DNA from: Xenorhabdus hominickii
GTDB lineage: Bacteria > Pseudomonadota > Gammaproteobacteria > Enterobacterales > Enterobacteriaceae
DNA length: 35,196 nt
Reading direction: 5' to 3'
NCBI RefSeq assembly: GCF_002632725.1
Contig: NZ_NJAI01000002.1
Location: 537,790 to 572,985, forward strand
Part shown: piece by piece, positions 8,339 to 17,889 of the stretch
How positions within the stretch are numbered: the first letter of the stretch is position 1
How the letters are laid out: each line of letters starts with the position of its first letter
Notes under the pieces: model-generated
Database searches by the model: none
The model's input: only the letters and a program-made list of their open reading frames with translations
What the model was told of the DNA's origin: nothing
Program-made: the position numbers and the translations under genes

Positions 8339-9196
8339 ATGCGTTACCCAAGTGAAGAAAAACTATACGCTCCCATTGAATGGCAAGATTGTTCTCAAGG
8401 GTTTGAAGATATTCTTTATCATAAATCCGCAGATGGTATTGCGAAGATTACGATTAATCGCCCACAGGTACGCAATGCGTTCCGTCCTCTGACTGTTAAA
8501 GAGATGATGCAGGCGCTGGCTGATGCCCGCTATGATGATACGATTGGCACTATTATCCTTACGGGGATGGGTGATAAGGCTTTTTGTGCCGGAGGAGATC
8601 AAAAAATCCGGGGCGATTACGGTGGTTATAAAGATGACAGCGGAGTGCATCACCTGAACGTATTGGATTTTCAACGCCAGATTCGTACTTGTCCTAAACC
8701 TGTTGTTGCTATGGTCGCCGGATACGCCATCGGTGGTGGACACGTGTTGCATTTGATGTGTGACCTGACCATCGCGGCGGATAACGCTATTTTCGGTCAG
8801 ACTGGCCCTAAAGTCGGTTCTTTTGACGGTGGTTGGGGCGCATCGTATATGGCGCGTATTGTAGGACAGAAAAAAGCGCGTGAAATCTGGTTCCTGTGCC
8901 GTCAATACAATGCTGAAGAAGCTCTGAATATGGGGCTGATCAACACTGTTGTGCCTTATGTTGATCTGGAAAAAGAAACAGTACGCTGGTGTCGTGAAAT
9001 GCTGGAGAACAGCCCGATGGCGTTGCGTTGCTTGAAAGCAGCGTTAAATGCTGATTGCGATGGTCAGGCCGGTTTGCAGGAGTTGGCGGGGAATGCCACC
9101 ATGCTGTTTTACATGACGGAAGAAGGACAGGAAGGACGTAATGCATTCAATGAAAAACGTAACCCTGATTTCAGCAAATTCAAACGTAACCCATGA
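8339..9196 (+). CDS. menB: 1,4-dihydroxy-2-naphthoyl-CoA synthase
   Basis: A 285-residue crotonase-fold enzyme that closes the second ring of the naphthoquinone by Dieckmann-type condensation of succinylbenzoyl-CoA. The whole sequence is close to E. coli MenB and exactly its length when started at ATG 8339 (MRYPSEEKL). AAGGA lies about 10 bases upstream, which rules out the longer non-ATG start at 8318. The oxyanion-hole segments (AFCAGGDQK and [11 protein letters not shown]) and the [14 protein letters not shown] region are intact. Its stop overlaps the menC start (ATGA). Confidence 0.97.
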   Translation: MRYPSEEKLYAPIEWQDCSQGFEDILYHKSADGIAKITINRPQVRNAFRPLTVKEMMQALADARYDDTIGTIILTGMGDKAFCAGGDQKIRGDYGGYKDDSGVHHLNVLDFQRQIRTCPKPVVAMVAGYAIGGGHVLHLMCDLTIAADNAIFGQTGPKVGSFDGGWGASYMARIVGQKKAREIWFLCRQYNAEEALNMGLINTVVPYVDLEKETVRWCREMLENSPMALRCLKAALNADCDGQAGLQELAGNATMLFYMTEEGQEGRNAFNEKRNPDFSKFKRNP

Positions 9197-10176
9197 TGCG
9201 TAAAGCAACATTATACCAATTCAGCCTGCCTATGGAGGCAGGTGTTATTTTGCGTTATCAACGGCTTAAAACCCGTGATGGGTTTTTGGTTCATTTACAG
9301 GATGATGGGCAGGAAGGCTGGGGAGAAATTTCCCCATTGCCAGAGTTTAGTCATGAAACTCTCGAACAAGCTAAAATAGCCACCGAAGAATGGCTGCAAC
9401 AGTGGTGTCTGAACGCTCAACCGAAAGAAAGTTATCCTCCTTCTGTTGCTTTTGGCCTCAGTTGTGCGCTGGCTGAATTGCGGAGAGAGTTGCCCGCAGA
9501 TGCGGATTATCGCAAAGCCCCATTATGTACTGGTGATCCCGATGAGGTGATCCTGCGTCTGGGAAATATGGCCGGGCAGAAAATTGCAAAAGTGAAAGTT
9601 GGGTTATATGAAGCTGTACGTGATGGCATGGTCGTAAGTGTAATGTTGGAAGCCGTTCCTGACCTCCAACTACGATTGGATGCCAATCGTAGTTGGACAC
9701 GTACAAAAGCGGACGGTTTCGCTAAATATGTCAATCCAGATTATCGGCCAAGAATCGCTTTCCTCGAAGAGCCTTGTAAAACCCGTGAAGAATCTCTGGC
9801 ATTTGCCCGTGAAACGGGGATTGCCATTGCATGGGATGAAAGTGTGCGTGAAGCTGATTTTACGATAGAAGCACAAGAGGGGGTGTCAGCTATTATTATT
9901 AAACCGACATTAGTTGGCAGCATTGCCCGTTGCCATCAATTGATCGCGGAAGCGCATCAGTTAGGATTGGAAGCGGTGATTAGTTCCAGCATTGAAACCA
10001 GTTTTGGTCTGACACAACTTGCTCGTCTTGCCCATTGGCTGACACCTGATTCACTCCCCGGACTGGATACTCTGGATCTTATTCAGTCACAGTTGATCCG
10101 TTGTTGGCCTGACAGCAAAATTCCTTGTGTCACATTGGATAAGCTGGAAACCGTGTGGAGTCATGAATGTCAGTAA
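9193..10176 (+). CDS. menC: o-succinylbenzoate synthase
   Basis: A 327-residue enolase-superfamily dehydratase that turns SHCHC into o-succinylbenzoate. The catalytic lysine motif KVKVG, the metal ligands in [14 protein letters not shown] and AWDES, and the second lysine in IIIKPTL are in the expected order. The start ATG 9193 overlaps the menB stop; ATG 9196 directly after it gives the E. coli-like N-terminus MRKA and is equally likely. It overlaps menE by 10 bases. Confidence 0.96.
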   Translation: MMRKATLYQFSLPMEAGVILRYQRLKTRDGFLVHLQDDGQEGWGEISPLPEFSHETLEQAKIATEEWLQQWCLNAQPKESYPPSVAFGLSCALAELRRELPADADYRKAPLCTGDPDEVILRLGNMAGQKIAKVKVGLYEAVRDGMVVSVMLEAVPDLQLRLDANRSWTRTKADGFAKYVNPDYRPRIAFLEEPCKTREESLAFARETGIAIAWDESVREADFTIEAQEGVSAIIIKPTLVGSIARCHQLIAEAHQLGLEAVISSSIETSFGLTQLARLAHWLTPDSLPGLDTLDLIQSQLIRCWPDSKIPCVTLDKLETVWSHECQ

Positions 10177-11588
10177 CAGAATGGACTTGCTGGCCTTGGC
10201 TGTATTGGGCTGAGGTTCACCCCCAAAAGCAGGCCATTCAATTACATGATGAGCCATTAGATTGGCAGCAATTGGCAGAAAAAATCAATTCCCTTGCTGT
10301 TCATTTTCAACAACAAGGGGTTTCTGAAGGTAGTGGTATTCTGCTCAGAGGCAAGAATAGTAGCGAATTGCTTCTGTGTTATCTTGCTGCTTTGCAGTGT
10401 GGAGCAAGGGTGTTACCTCTTAATCCTCAATTACCTGATTCATTGTTGGCGGAGTTGTTGCCTCATCTCAATATGATTTATGGGGTGGATTTTACCGATT
10501 CGCCTTCATCGGCTATTCAGGTCAGAGAGCTTGATTGGAAACCTAAACTGCCATTGATGTCCGAAAAAAAATTGGTGTCCGAACAAAAGCTATCGTGGCA
10601 AAGCCATCGTCCTGCTAGCATGATTTTAACCTCAGGTTCATCTGGGCTGCCCAAGGCTGCCGTACATTCTATTGGCGCTCATCTTGCCAGTGCTCAAGGT
10701 ATTCTTTCCTGCCTGGATTTTCAGCTAAATGACAGTTGGTTACTTTCATTGCCGCTGTATCATGTTTCCGGTCAAGGTATTCTTTGGCGTTGGTTACAAA
10801 CAGGGGCAAAATTGGTATTGCGGGATTTATATCCATTGGATCGTGCGTTATCCGGTTGTACCCATGCATCACTGGTTCCGACTCAGCTTTGGCGTTTATT
10901 GGATCAACCACGTGAGCATCAATTGACGTTAAAAGAAGTGTTATTAGGGGGAGCAATGATACCCACAGGATTGACTCAGCAGGCCGAACAGTTGGGGATC
11001 CGTTGTTGGTGTAGTTATGGCTTGACAGAAATGGCATCCACTGTTTGTGTAAAACGGGCCGATGGTTTGTCTGGTGTAGGGATGCCGCTTCCCGGAAAAT
11101 TTATTCGTTTGGTGGATGAAGAAATCCAAATCCGGGCTGATAGTATCGCCAGTGGTTATTGGTTTGATGGAAAACTGAAGCCATTGACAAATAAAGAGGG
11201 GTGGTTTTCGACGCGTGATCGCGGTGTATTTGAACAGGGCGAATTATGTATTCTGGGGCGCCTCGACAATCAATTCTTTAGCGGCGGCGAAGGTGTTCAG
11301 CCAGAGGATATAGAACAGGTTATTAACCTACATTCCCAAATCGAACAAAATTTCATTGTCCCCATTCCGGATATTGAATTTGGCTATCGCCCCGTGGCCG
11401 TGATTCAAACACAATGCCCTGAATTGACAGAAACATTGGCTGATTGGCTCTCAGGTAAGCTAGCAGCTTTTCAGATCCCTATAGCCTGCTATTTGTTACC
11501 TCCACAGATGAGCAATGGTGGGATAAAAATTTCACGCCAACAAGTTAAGCAATGGGTAGCGGAACAATTTTTCAAACATGTTGAATAA
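10167..11588 (+). CDS. menE: o-succinylbenzoate-CoA ligase
   Basis: A 473-residue acyl-adenylate-forming enzyme that activates o-succinylbenzoate with ATP and CoA, supplying the substrate of MenB. The phosphate-binding loop [12 protein letters not shown] (about residues 154-165), the YGLTEMAS motif, and the STRDRG and [21 protein letters not shown] hinge region are present. It lies last in the menDHBCE run and overlaps menC. Compared with E. coli MenE (about 450 aa) there is a short expansion around residues 120-145. No clear intrinsic terminator is seen before yfaZ. Confidence 0.95.
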   Translation: MSVTEWTCWPWLYWAEVHPQKQAIQLHDEPLDWQQLAEKINSLAVHFQQQGVSEGSGILLRGKNSSELLLCYLAALQCGARVLPLNPQLPDSLLAELLPHLNMIYGVDFTDSPSSAIQVRELDWKPKLPLMSEKKLVSEQKLSWQSHRPASMILTSGSSGLPKAAVHSIGAHLASAQGILSCLDFQLNDSWLLSLPLYHVSGQGILWRWLQTGAKLVLRDLYPLDRALSGCTHASLVPTQLWRLLDQPREHQLTLKEVLLGGAMIPTGLTQQAEQLGIRCWCSYGLTEMASTVCVKRADGLSGVGMPLPGKFIRLVDEEIQIRADSIASGYWFDGKLKPLTNKEGWFSTRDRGVFEQGELCILGRLDNQFFSGGEGVQPEDIEQVINLHSQIEQNFIVPIPDIEFGYRPVAVIQTQCPELTETLADWLSGKLAAFQIPIACYLLPPQMSNGGIKISRQQVKQWVAEQFFKHVE

Positions 11589-11714
11589 TAATGGTGTTTA
11601 CATATCTTGAGAAATATACATGTTTAATTGCTTTCGTTCCCTATGTCATCACATGAATTTCAGTACAATCGACTAGGCCATGTTGGCATTTACGGACTGA
11701 AAAGGGACCAAAGT

Positions 11715-12257
11715 ATGAAAGGTTTGATTGCTATCAGTGCAGCCAGTTTACTCTTTGTAACTGGTGCAGCAAATGCGATTTCTGTAGATTTTCAATCAGG
11801 AAAGCATAATACAAGTACATCTGTAAGGCTTGGTGATAAAAATGCCGGTCTATCTCTGACAGGAAATTGGACCCGCAGTGATCACAATGGAAAAATTTCG
11901 AGTTTAGCTCTCGGTTTTGGTCTACCTATTGGGTCATTAGCAGTCAATGCTGGCGGTAAGGCACTTTATTTATCCCCAAAAGATGGAAAAGATGGAGCTG
12001 CATTAGCTGTTGGCGGTGGTTTGAATTGGGCAGTGTCACCTTCACTATCCCTATATGGTGAAGCTTATGGTTCACCATCAGGTTTAACTTCAGGTATGAA
12101 TTCTTATACTGAAGCTTCTGGAGGCGCGCGTTATACTTTGTTTAAATTCATTTCCCTAGATGCAGGTTATCGCATCATTGATATAAAAGGAAAGGATGGT
12201 AACCGTAATAATAAAGTCTCAGATGGTTTTTTCGCTGGCGCAGGTATTAGTTTTTGA
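11715..12257 (+). CDS. yfaZ: YfaZ-family outer-membrane protein
   Basis: A 180-residue exported beta-barrel-type protein with signal peptide MKGLIAISAASLLFVTGAANA followed by alternating strands (ISVDFQSGKHNTSTSVRLG and so on) and a C-terminal aromatic residue (GAGISF), the outer-membrane assembly signal. The length equals E. coli YfaZ, and the location next to menE matches the neighbourhood of E. coli yfaZ. The start at ATG 11715 follows AAAGGGA at about 7 bases; a longer frame upstream has no signal sequence. Its function is unknown; a small porin-like role is a guess. Confidence 0.88.
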   Translation: MKGLIAISAASLLFVTGAANAISVDFQSGKHNTSTSVRLGDKNAGLSLTGNWTRSDHNGKISSLALGFGLPIGSLAVNAGGKALYLSPKDGKDGAALAVGGGLNWAVSPSLSLYGEAYGSPSGLTSGMNSYTEASGGARYTLFKFISLDAGYRIIDIKGKDGNRNNKVSDGFFAGAGISF

Positions 12258-12267
12258 TCAATTTATT

Positions 12268-12302
12268 AAAACATCCGCATACATATTGATGCGGATGTTT
12301 TT
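12268..12302. terminator. Bidirectional intrinsic terminator between yfaZ and tyrP
   Basis: The arms ACATCCGCAT (12271-12280) and ATGCGGATGT (12289-12298) are perfectly complementary. They are flanked by AAAA on the left and TTTTT on the right, so the hairpin can stop both the yfaZ transcript and the convergent tyrP transcript. Confidence 0.9.
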
Positions 12303-12315
12303 GAACAAGGTAAAA

Positions 12316-13521
12316 TTATCCTACGGAGGGCAGTAAGCCTGTAACGATAGCCATCTGAATTGCAATAACCGCAATACCACATAAAAAGACAAAGACTAAG
12401 GCTGGTTTCCCTCCTTTGACCCGATATCCTCCCTGATTCTCTGCACGGCTCTGCCAAACTAATAGGCAAGGTAATAACAGTGCCAGAATAGAAAGAGCAA
12501 CAGCAGCAAATGTCAGTGCCATCACAAAGTTAGGGTAATACAATGCGCAGAGCAATGGAGGGACAAACGTCACTAATCCGGTCTGTAAACGCCCTTTGGC
12601 ATGGTTACGACGTTTTAGCAAGTCAGCAAGATAATCAAACAGACCCAGAGAAACCCCTAGGAATGAGGTAGCCAGAGCGAGATCAGCAAACAGATGGACA
12701 GCCAGTTCTACTTTTGGTGAAGCAACAACTTCTCTAACTGCTTGCAAGAAGCCATTTAGCCCGGACTGCTGTGCAAGAATACCCACAAAGGTATTTGAAG
12801 AAATGGCACCAAGAGTGACCAATTGCCACAAGATATAGGCGCACAGAGGAATAGCACTGCCGATGATAAAGATCTTTCTGAGTTTATTGGTATCTCCCCC
12901 CATATAGGAAACAATACTCGGTATACTGCCGTGAAATCCGAATGAAGTAAAAATCACCGGAATGGCTGACAGTACTAAGCCTTGTTCTATAGGCATTGAA
13001 ATCAAGTTGATTTTATCAACATGAAGCATCATCACACCGAGCACAAGTACCAAAAAAATAATTTTAGCGGTAAACAGCAGGCGATTAATCAGGTCGACGG
13101 ATTGGGTTCCGATACAGACTACCCCTCCAGCAATGATAGTAAAAGCGATGATTCCCGCAGAGACAGAAATTGGTTTATCTAACCAAGAAGAAAGGCTGGC
13201 TGCCAACAATTCTCCTGCACCACTAATATAAGCTGTTGTTAGGGCATACATCAGGAAAAGCATACTGAAACCCGTCAACACCTGCCCACCAACGCCAAGA
13301 TAGCGCTTTGCAATCGTACCCAGCCCAGTATTAAATTTATTATGTTGATAAACTTCCACGAGCAGGAGTGCGGTATAACTCATTAATGCCCACAGGGCGA
13401 CCAGCATGACGAATGTGGTTCCAAATCCTACGCCTGCCGCTGCCAATGGCATTGCCAGCATTCCTGCTCCAATCGTTGTTCCTGCAACGATAAAAATACT
13501 GCCAACAGTGCGATTTTTCAC
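12316..13521 (-). CDS. tyrP: Tyrosine-specific transport protein
   Basis: A 401-residue inner-membrane amino-acid/proton symporter of the HAAAP family with about eleven hydrophobic segments. It follows E. coli TyrP (403 aa) from the first residues ([25 protein letters not shown]) to the last (GLLPSVG). The G-rich unwound helix 1 motif [12 protein letters not shown] and the central [14 protein letters not shown] motif are typical. The start codon is GTG, supported by GAGG about 6 bases upstream and by the homologous N-terminus. Upstream lie two TyrR boxes, one over the -35, as known for E. coli tyrP. Confidence 0.95.
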   Translation of the reverse strand: MKNRTVGSIFIVAGTTIGAGMLAMPLAAAGVGFGTTFVMLVALWALMSYTALLLVEVYQHNKFNTGLGTIAKRYLGVGGQVLTGFSMLFLMYALTTAYISGAGELLAASLSSWLDKPISVSAGIIAFTIIAGGVVCIGTQSVDLINRLLFTAKIIFLVLVLGVMMLHVDKINLISMPIEQGLVLSAIPVIFTSFGFHGSIPSIVSYMGGDTNKLRKIFIIGSAIPLCAYILWQLVTLGAISSNTFVGILAQQSGLNGFLQAVREVVASPKVELAVHLFADLALATSFLGVSLGLFDYLADLLKRRNHAKGRLQTGLVTFVPPLLCALYYPNFVMALTFAAVALSILALLLPCLLVWQSRAENQGGYRVKGGKPALVFVFLCGIAVIAIQMAIVTGLLPSVG

Positions 13522-13591
13522 GCTATCCTCGTTTCTGATTATGTTGAAAAAATAGTTATAAGATTGGCAGGTTAAATGATTGATTTATAGC

Positions 13592-13609
13592 TGTCAAATC
13601 TATGGTACA
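13592..13609 (-). promoter_or_regulatory. Weak TyrR box overlapping the tyrP -35
   Basis: TGTCAA-N6-GGTACA keeps the invariant G and C of the TGTAAA-N6-TTTACA consensus. Read on the minus strand, its outer half is TTGACA, a perfect -35 for tyrP. A repressor bound here would block RNA polymerase. Confidence 0.75.
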
Positions 13610-13614
13610 TCATA

Positions 13615-13632
13615 TGTAAAATTATATTTACA
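13615..13632 (-). promoter_or_regulatory. Strong TyrR box upstream of tyrP
   Basis: TGTAAA-ATTATA-TTTACA is a perfect match to the TyrR consensus. Its centre is 23 bp from the weak box, giving the adjacent strong/weak arrangement described for E. coli tyrP, where TyrR represses with tyrosine and can activate with phenylalanine. Confidence 0.88.
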
Positions 13633-14010
13633 CTATAAGTGACGTTTTGATGATGTCATATGTTATATAAAGATAAGAAAATGATTTTATATCGAAGTCT
13701 TATTTATCTAATGGCACAACGGTACTGGATAGATTTTAATTTGTAGTACGGCGCTAATTGACCTAACTGCATAGCACATGGATGACTCTAATCTTGTGAA
13801 TGGAGATCGCTATTTGATGTTGTTAAATTTTATATTAAGTTAAAAAACAATCAAAATCTCCTTTGTTGAATAACAAAATTTATTAGTATGTCCAAATAAT
13901 AATGAGTTTGAAAAATGGGAAAAATTTTGTGATAGAGCAAGAGAAAGTGAGTAAGAGGGAAAGAAAAAGTACGCGAATAGGGTGGGGATGTTCAGAAACA
14001 GAATGTCCGA
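13633..14010. other. Intergenic region between tyrP and the tRNA unit, no gene seen
   Basis: About 380 AT-rich bases. A frame opening at 13902 runs into the antisense of the tRNA genes and is not a credible gene. No repeat or ribosome site was noticed. Confidence 0.5.
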
Positions 14011-14017
14011 AAAGTAA

Positions 14018-14064
14018 AAACCCGCTATTTCACCGAATGATTACGGGAAATAACGGGTTTTTGT
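14018..14064 (-). terminator. Terminator of the tRNA-Ser/tRNA-Thr transcript
   Basis: AAAAACCCG pairs with CGGGTTTTT and TATTTC with GAAATA around a loop of about 15 bases. Read on the minus strand, the stem is followed by T residues, just downstream of the tRNA-Thr 3' end. Confidence 0.8.
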
Positions 14065-14065
14065 A

Positions 14066-14141
<76 letters not shown>

Positions 14142-14147
14142 GAAATT

Positions 14148-14235
<88 letters not shown>

Positions 14236-14245
14236 ATGGCGCGAG

Positions 14246-14274
14246 ATTATGCCTATATCAGTTTGATGTGTCTA
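14246..14274 (-). promoter_or_regulatory. Promoter of the tRNA-Ser/Thr unit
   Basis: On the minus strand TAGACA (14269-14274) and CATAAT (14246-14251) are separated by exactly 17 bases. A GC-rich discriminator (CTCGCGCC) follows, typical of stringently controlled stable-RNA promoters. The predicted transcription start is only a few bases before the tRNA-Ser 5' end. Confidence 0.7.
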
Positions 14275-14447
14275 GCCCCCCAAAGAAAAAAAATCGTATT
14301 TTTTTACTGTTTGCTCAATCTTCGATCTGCAATGGCCTTTTTATTCATTAACCTGCTAGTATTAAGCCCAATATTCTGGCTTATTTATCTACAGATTGAT
14401 GTTACGCTGACCAAAATATATTCATATTAAAGGTAATTATCCAAAGA

Positions 14448-17171
14448 ATGTATAAACAACCACCAATCAAGCCATCTGCTATTCCTCGTTTCTACGCGTT
14501 ATTTATTACTTTGCTTTTTACGTCTCTCTTTTTATTCGGGTATAACTATTTTGATATTTGGTTGATGGAGAAAAAATATGCTATCAGTAGCGTAACAGCG
14601 AAGATGAGATTGCAGATCGAAGATTATCGTTATCACGCAAATCATATCTTCGAGCAATCAAATATGCTGCCGACCTCCTCTCAGGAGACAACACCCTTGA
14701 TAAGACTGAGTCCCAGTGTTTATTGGTTGGAAAATCGTCATCAGGCTGTTGATGCAATTATTTTCGGTCAATATAACGATTCAAGTATTCAACTTGTCCA
14801 GCGACTTTCGAGTTATCTGGAGATTCTTTGGGGACCTAGTAATGAATACCTGTCAATGTATTATCTCAATGGGCAGGATAATAATTTGCTATTGGTGACG
14901 ACGCATTCGATTTTAAAACCAGAAATCAGGTTTAAGAAGAGTTATCTAACTTTAAATCCTGAAGCTAGACGTACTGATATGTTAGAGCAGTCTATTACTC
15001 TGGAGGAAAAAGAAAGCATTTCTACTATCCACGTATTACGTGAAGAGAATATTTATTTCTATACCTATAAAGCTGCATTTAATGCTACAGGGCAGTTAAC
15101 CACCATTATCGCTTTTGATCTACCGATTAATAATCTTTTGCCGATTGATATGTCACCAGCAAACTTTCGTCTGAATGCAATAAATTTATATGATAGCGAA
15201 GCTTCTAATAAAGTTGAAGTTTCATTGAACGGTTTTTGGTTGGAGTTTTCTCAATCGATTAATATCATGCCTTATAAGCTGATTTATCAAGTTCCACTGA
15301 AAACTCTGATTGTGGATTTATTGTTCAGAAATGTCTGGCTTCTGTTATCAATATTGCTTTTCTTTCTGTTTTCTCTGAGTGGATTATTTTATATCCGTCG
15401 GCGATATATTGCACCAAATGCATTCATGGATCACGAGCTGAGAATTAAAGATTCTCTAAATAATGATATTATCTCCAATATCCCTGTCGGATTGTTGATC
15501 TACGATTTTGAAGAAAATCAGATAATAATTAGTAATAAAATTGCAGAACAGTTGATACCTCACCTAGATTTGAATAAAGTTAGAATCATGGCACAACAAC
15601 ATCATGGTGTAATTCAAACATCCATTGATGAGATGATTTATGAAGTGAAAATGTATAACAATAACTTATTGCCAGAAACTTACCTATTTTTACTACAAGA
15701 CAAAGATCAGGAAGTCATGGTAAATAAACGATTACAACTTGCTCATCGTGAATATGATAAAAGTATTCAGGCCCGGCGTTTAATGCTTTCAAATATTAAC
15801 AATGAAATAAATCATCCAATTAAGGAACTGAATGAGATCGTTGCTCAATTGAAGCAAGTATCACAAGGTGAAAGTGAGCTATCGTTGCTGGATAAGTTAT
15901 TAGCTAAATCGGAAGACATCACTGGTTGGGTGAAAAATATTTCATTACTCAATGAGTTGGAGTTAGGTGACTGGAAGCCAACTAATCAAGTGTTTTCTTT
16001 ATCTTCACAATTGGAGCATATCCTGAAGGCTTCTTTACCGATATTAAATGCCAAGGGGTTGAGAGTTTATTATCATTTTAATATTCCTCATGAATATTTA
16101 TTCTTTGGGGATGGTGAAGCACTACATAAAATCATCACGTTGTTATTTAATTATGCTATAACAACGACCAGCTATGGCAAAATATCGTTGACTGTTAATA
16201 GTTCTGGTAAATATGACAACCATATTCAGATTGAACTCATGGATAGTGGTTTTGGTTTGAGTGAAAGAGATTTGACCAGTTTGAATTATCCTTTCTTGAA
16301 CAAACCAACAGAAGACAAGTATTCTACCAATTCTGGTATGACTTTTTATTTATGTAATCAGTTATGCAAAAGAATGGGGGGAAGTTTTGAGATTAAAAGT
16401 AAGTTGGGGTTGGGGACTCATTATGTCATCAATTTGCCTTTGTTGCAGCATGATGATGATAGTGAAACTCCCCAGATTTTAGAAGGGATTACGGCTTTAA
16501 TTGATATCAATAATCCTGAGATTAGAAAAATTATTCATACCTATCTTAATAGTTATGGTGCGGCATACTTAGAAAAAAGCAAAGAGAAGGTTGTTGAAGA
16601 ATACGATATTATTCTCACGGATAAGCAGTATAAAGAAGAAAAACCAACTATATTATTAGTAAGCAGCTTAGCAGGGTTCAAACAAGTGAAGCTTGGTATG
16701 GTTCAATGCAATTACAATTTTGTTGATGCTGTTATCAATGCAATATCGTTTTTGATCGAAGAAAGTTTCAGTTTAGAGGAATCTGGAGAAACGACTGAAA
16801 ATGCTAAACCAACATACGATTTTGCTGAGAGTGGTAATTTTAGTGAGGGCACTGAGAGCAATATTTGCAATATTATTAAAAGTTATCAAACTCAGTTGGA
16901 AAATAGTAATTACAGGAAATTATTTATAGAGACAGTACCTATGGATATCACAGCACTGTATGCTAATATGGAAAGACATGATTTGATATCACTTTCGCAA
17001 ACGGTACACCGCCTTAAGGGTGCGTTTGCTATGTTAGATTTAGAATTTCTCAGGTCATCATGTGAGGCATTGGAAGAACACATAGCAGACAATAATGAAG
17101 TAAAAATCAAAAATAGCATCAGCTTCATTGATTCTTTTGTCATAAAGCTGTTGCAGCAAGGTAACGAATAA
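14448..17171 (+). CDS. rcsD: Phosphotransfer intermediate RcsD of the Rcs phosphorelay
   Basis: A 907-residue inner-membrane protein that passes phosphate from RcsC to RcsB. There is one membrane segment at about 15-35, a periplasmic domain, and a second membrane segment at about 292-315. A degenerate histidine-kinase region follows in which the usual catalytic His position reads NNEINHPI (Asn in place of His). An ATPase-like fold (GEALHKIITLLFNYA) comes next, and a C-terminal HPt domain ends the protein with HRLKGAFAML, phospho-accepting His at about residue 854. The order and the rcsB gene one base downstream match the enteric rcsDB operon. No strong ribosome site is seen at ATG 14448; the start is set by the N-terminal helix. 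Confidence 0.95.
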   Translation: MYKQPPIKPSAIPRFYALFITLLFTSLFLFGYNYFDIWLMEKKYAISSVTAKMRLQIEDYRYHANHIFEQSNMLPTSSQETTPLIRLSPSVYWLENRHQAVDAIIFGQYNDSSIQLVQRLSSYLEILWGPSNEYLSMYYLNGQDNNLLLVTTHSILKPEIRFKKSYLTLNPEARRTDMLEQSITLEEKESISTIHVLREENIYFYTYKAAFNATGQLTTIIAFDLPINNLLPIDMSPANFRLNAINLYDSEASNKVEVSLNGFWLEFSQSINIMPYKLIYQVPLKTLIVDLLFRNVWLLLSILLFFLFSLSGLFYIRRRYIAPNAFMDHELRIKDSLNNDIISNIPVGLLIYDFEENQIIISNKIAEQLIPHLDLNKVRIMAQQHHGVIQTSIDEMIYEVKMYNNNLLPETYLFLLQDKDQEVMVNKRLQLAHREYDKSIQARRLMLSNINNEINHPIKELNEIVAQLKQVSQGESELSLLDKLLAKSEDITGWVKNISLLNELELGDWKPTNQVFSLSSQLEHILKASLPILNAKGLRVYYHFNIPHEYLFFGDGEALHKIITLLFNYAITTTSYGKISLTVNSSGKYDNHIQIELMDSGFGLSERDLTSLNYPFLNKPTEDKYSTNSGMTFYLCNQLCKRMGGSFEIKSKLGLGTHYVINLPLLQHDDDSETPQILEGITALIDINNPEIRKIIHTYLNSYGAAYLEKSKEKVVEEYDIILTDKQYKEEKPTILLVSSLAGFKQVKLGMVQCNYNFVDAVINAISFLIEESFSLEESGETTENAKPTYDFAESGNFSEGTESNICNIIKSYQTQLENSNYRKLFIETVPMDITALYANMERHDLISLSQTVHRLKGAFAMLDLEFLRSSCEALEEHIADNNEVKIKNSISFIDSFVIKLLQQGNE

Positions 17172-17172
17172 T

Positions 17173-17823
17173 ATGAATAACCTTAACGTCATTATTGCCG
17201 ATGACCATCCCATCGTTTTATTTGGCATCCGCAAGTCACTTGAACAAATTGAGTGGATTAATGTGGTCGGTGAATATGAAGATTCAACCACGCTCATTAA
17301 TAACTTGCAAAAGAAAGAAGCAGACGTTCTCATAACGGATTTGTCAATGCCGGGGGATAAATACGGCGATGGCATCACCTTGATAAAGTATATTAAACGC
17401 CATTACCCTGCATTGGCTGTCATTGTTCTCACAATGAACAATAATCCGGCTATTTTAAGCGCTGTACTTGAACTGGATATTGAGGGAATAATATTAAAGC
17501 AAGGAGCTCCAACTGATTTACCTAAAGCACTTGCCGCTTTGCAGAAGGGGAAAAAATTTACACCTGAAAGCGTGTCTAAGCTATTAGAAAAGGTGAATGC
17601 TAATGGTTATGGGGATAAACGCCTGTCGCCGAAAGAGAGTGAAGTGTTGCGTTTATTTGCCGAAGGTCTTCTTGTTACTGATATTGCCAAAAAACTTAAT
17701 CGTAGTATTAAGACGATCAGTAGTCAGAAAAAATCTGCCATGTTAAAACTGGGAGTCGATAACGATATTGCGTTACTTAACTATCTATCTTCTGTCACCA
17801 TTGATCAAAATCTTGGTAAATAA
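17173..17823 (+). CDS. rcsB: Response regulator RcsB
   Basis: A 216-residue transcription regulator of the Rcs envelope-stress pathway, controlling capsule, flagellar and cell-division genes. The receiver domain has the acidic pocket (IIADDHPI) and phospho-acceptor Asp56 in VLITDLSMPG. The C-terminal LuxR-type helix-turn-helix spans about residues 148-205 (LSPKESEVLRLFAEGL through SIKTISSQKKSAMLKLG). The length equals E. coli RcsB. It starts one base after the rcsD stop, so it is co-transcribed with rcsD; an extra promoter inside rcsD, as in E. coli, was not looked for in detail. Confidence 0.97.
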   Translation: MNNLNVIIADDHPIVLFGIRKSLEQIEWINVVGEYEDSTTLINNLQKKEADVLITDLSMPGDKYGDGITLIKYIKRHYPALAVIVLTMNNNPAILSAVLELDIEGIILKQGAPTDLPKALAALQKGKKFTPESVSKLLEKVNANGYGDKRLSPKESEVLRLFAEGLLVTDIAKKLNRSIKTISSQKKSAMLKLGVDNDIALLNYLSSVTIDQNLGK

Positions 17824-17838
17824 ACAAGGATTATTCTT

Positions 17839-17876
17839 AATAGCAAATCGGTAGTAATAGTTACTGATTTGCTATT
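17839..17876. terminator. Hairpin between convergent rcsB and rcsC
   Basis: AATAGCAAATC (17839-17849) pairs perfectly with GATTTGCTATT (17866-17876), and AGTAA/TTACT extends the stem inside. It lies between the convergent 3' ends and probably ends both transcripts, though the T-runs are short. Confidence 0.65.
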
Positions 17877-17889
17877 ATTACATAATTAT

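Noticed and set aside
14236..14430. 64-residue ORF with a hydrophobic end just before rcsD
   Set aside because: It begins inside the tRNA promoter, and neither the first nor the internal ATG has a ribosome site. The hydrophobicity follows from the AT-rich sequence.
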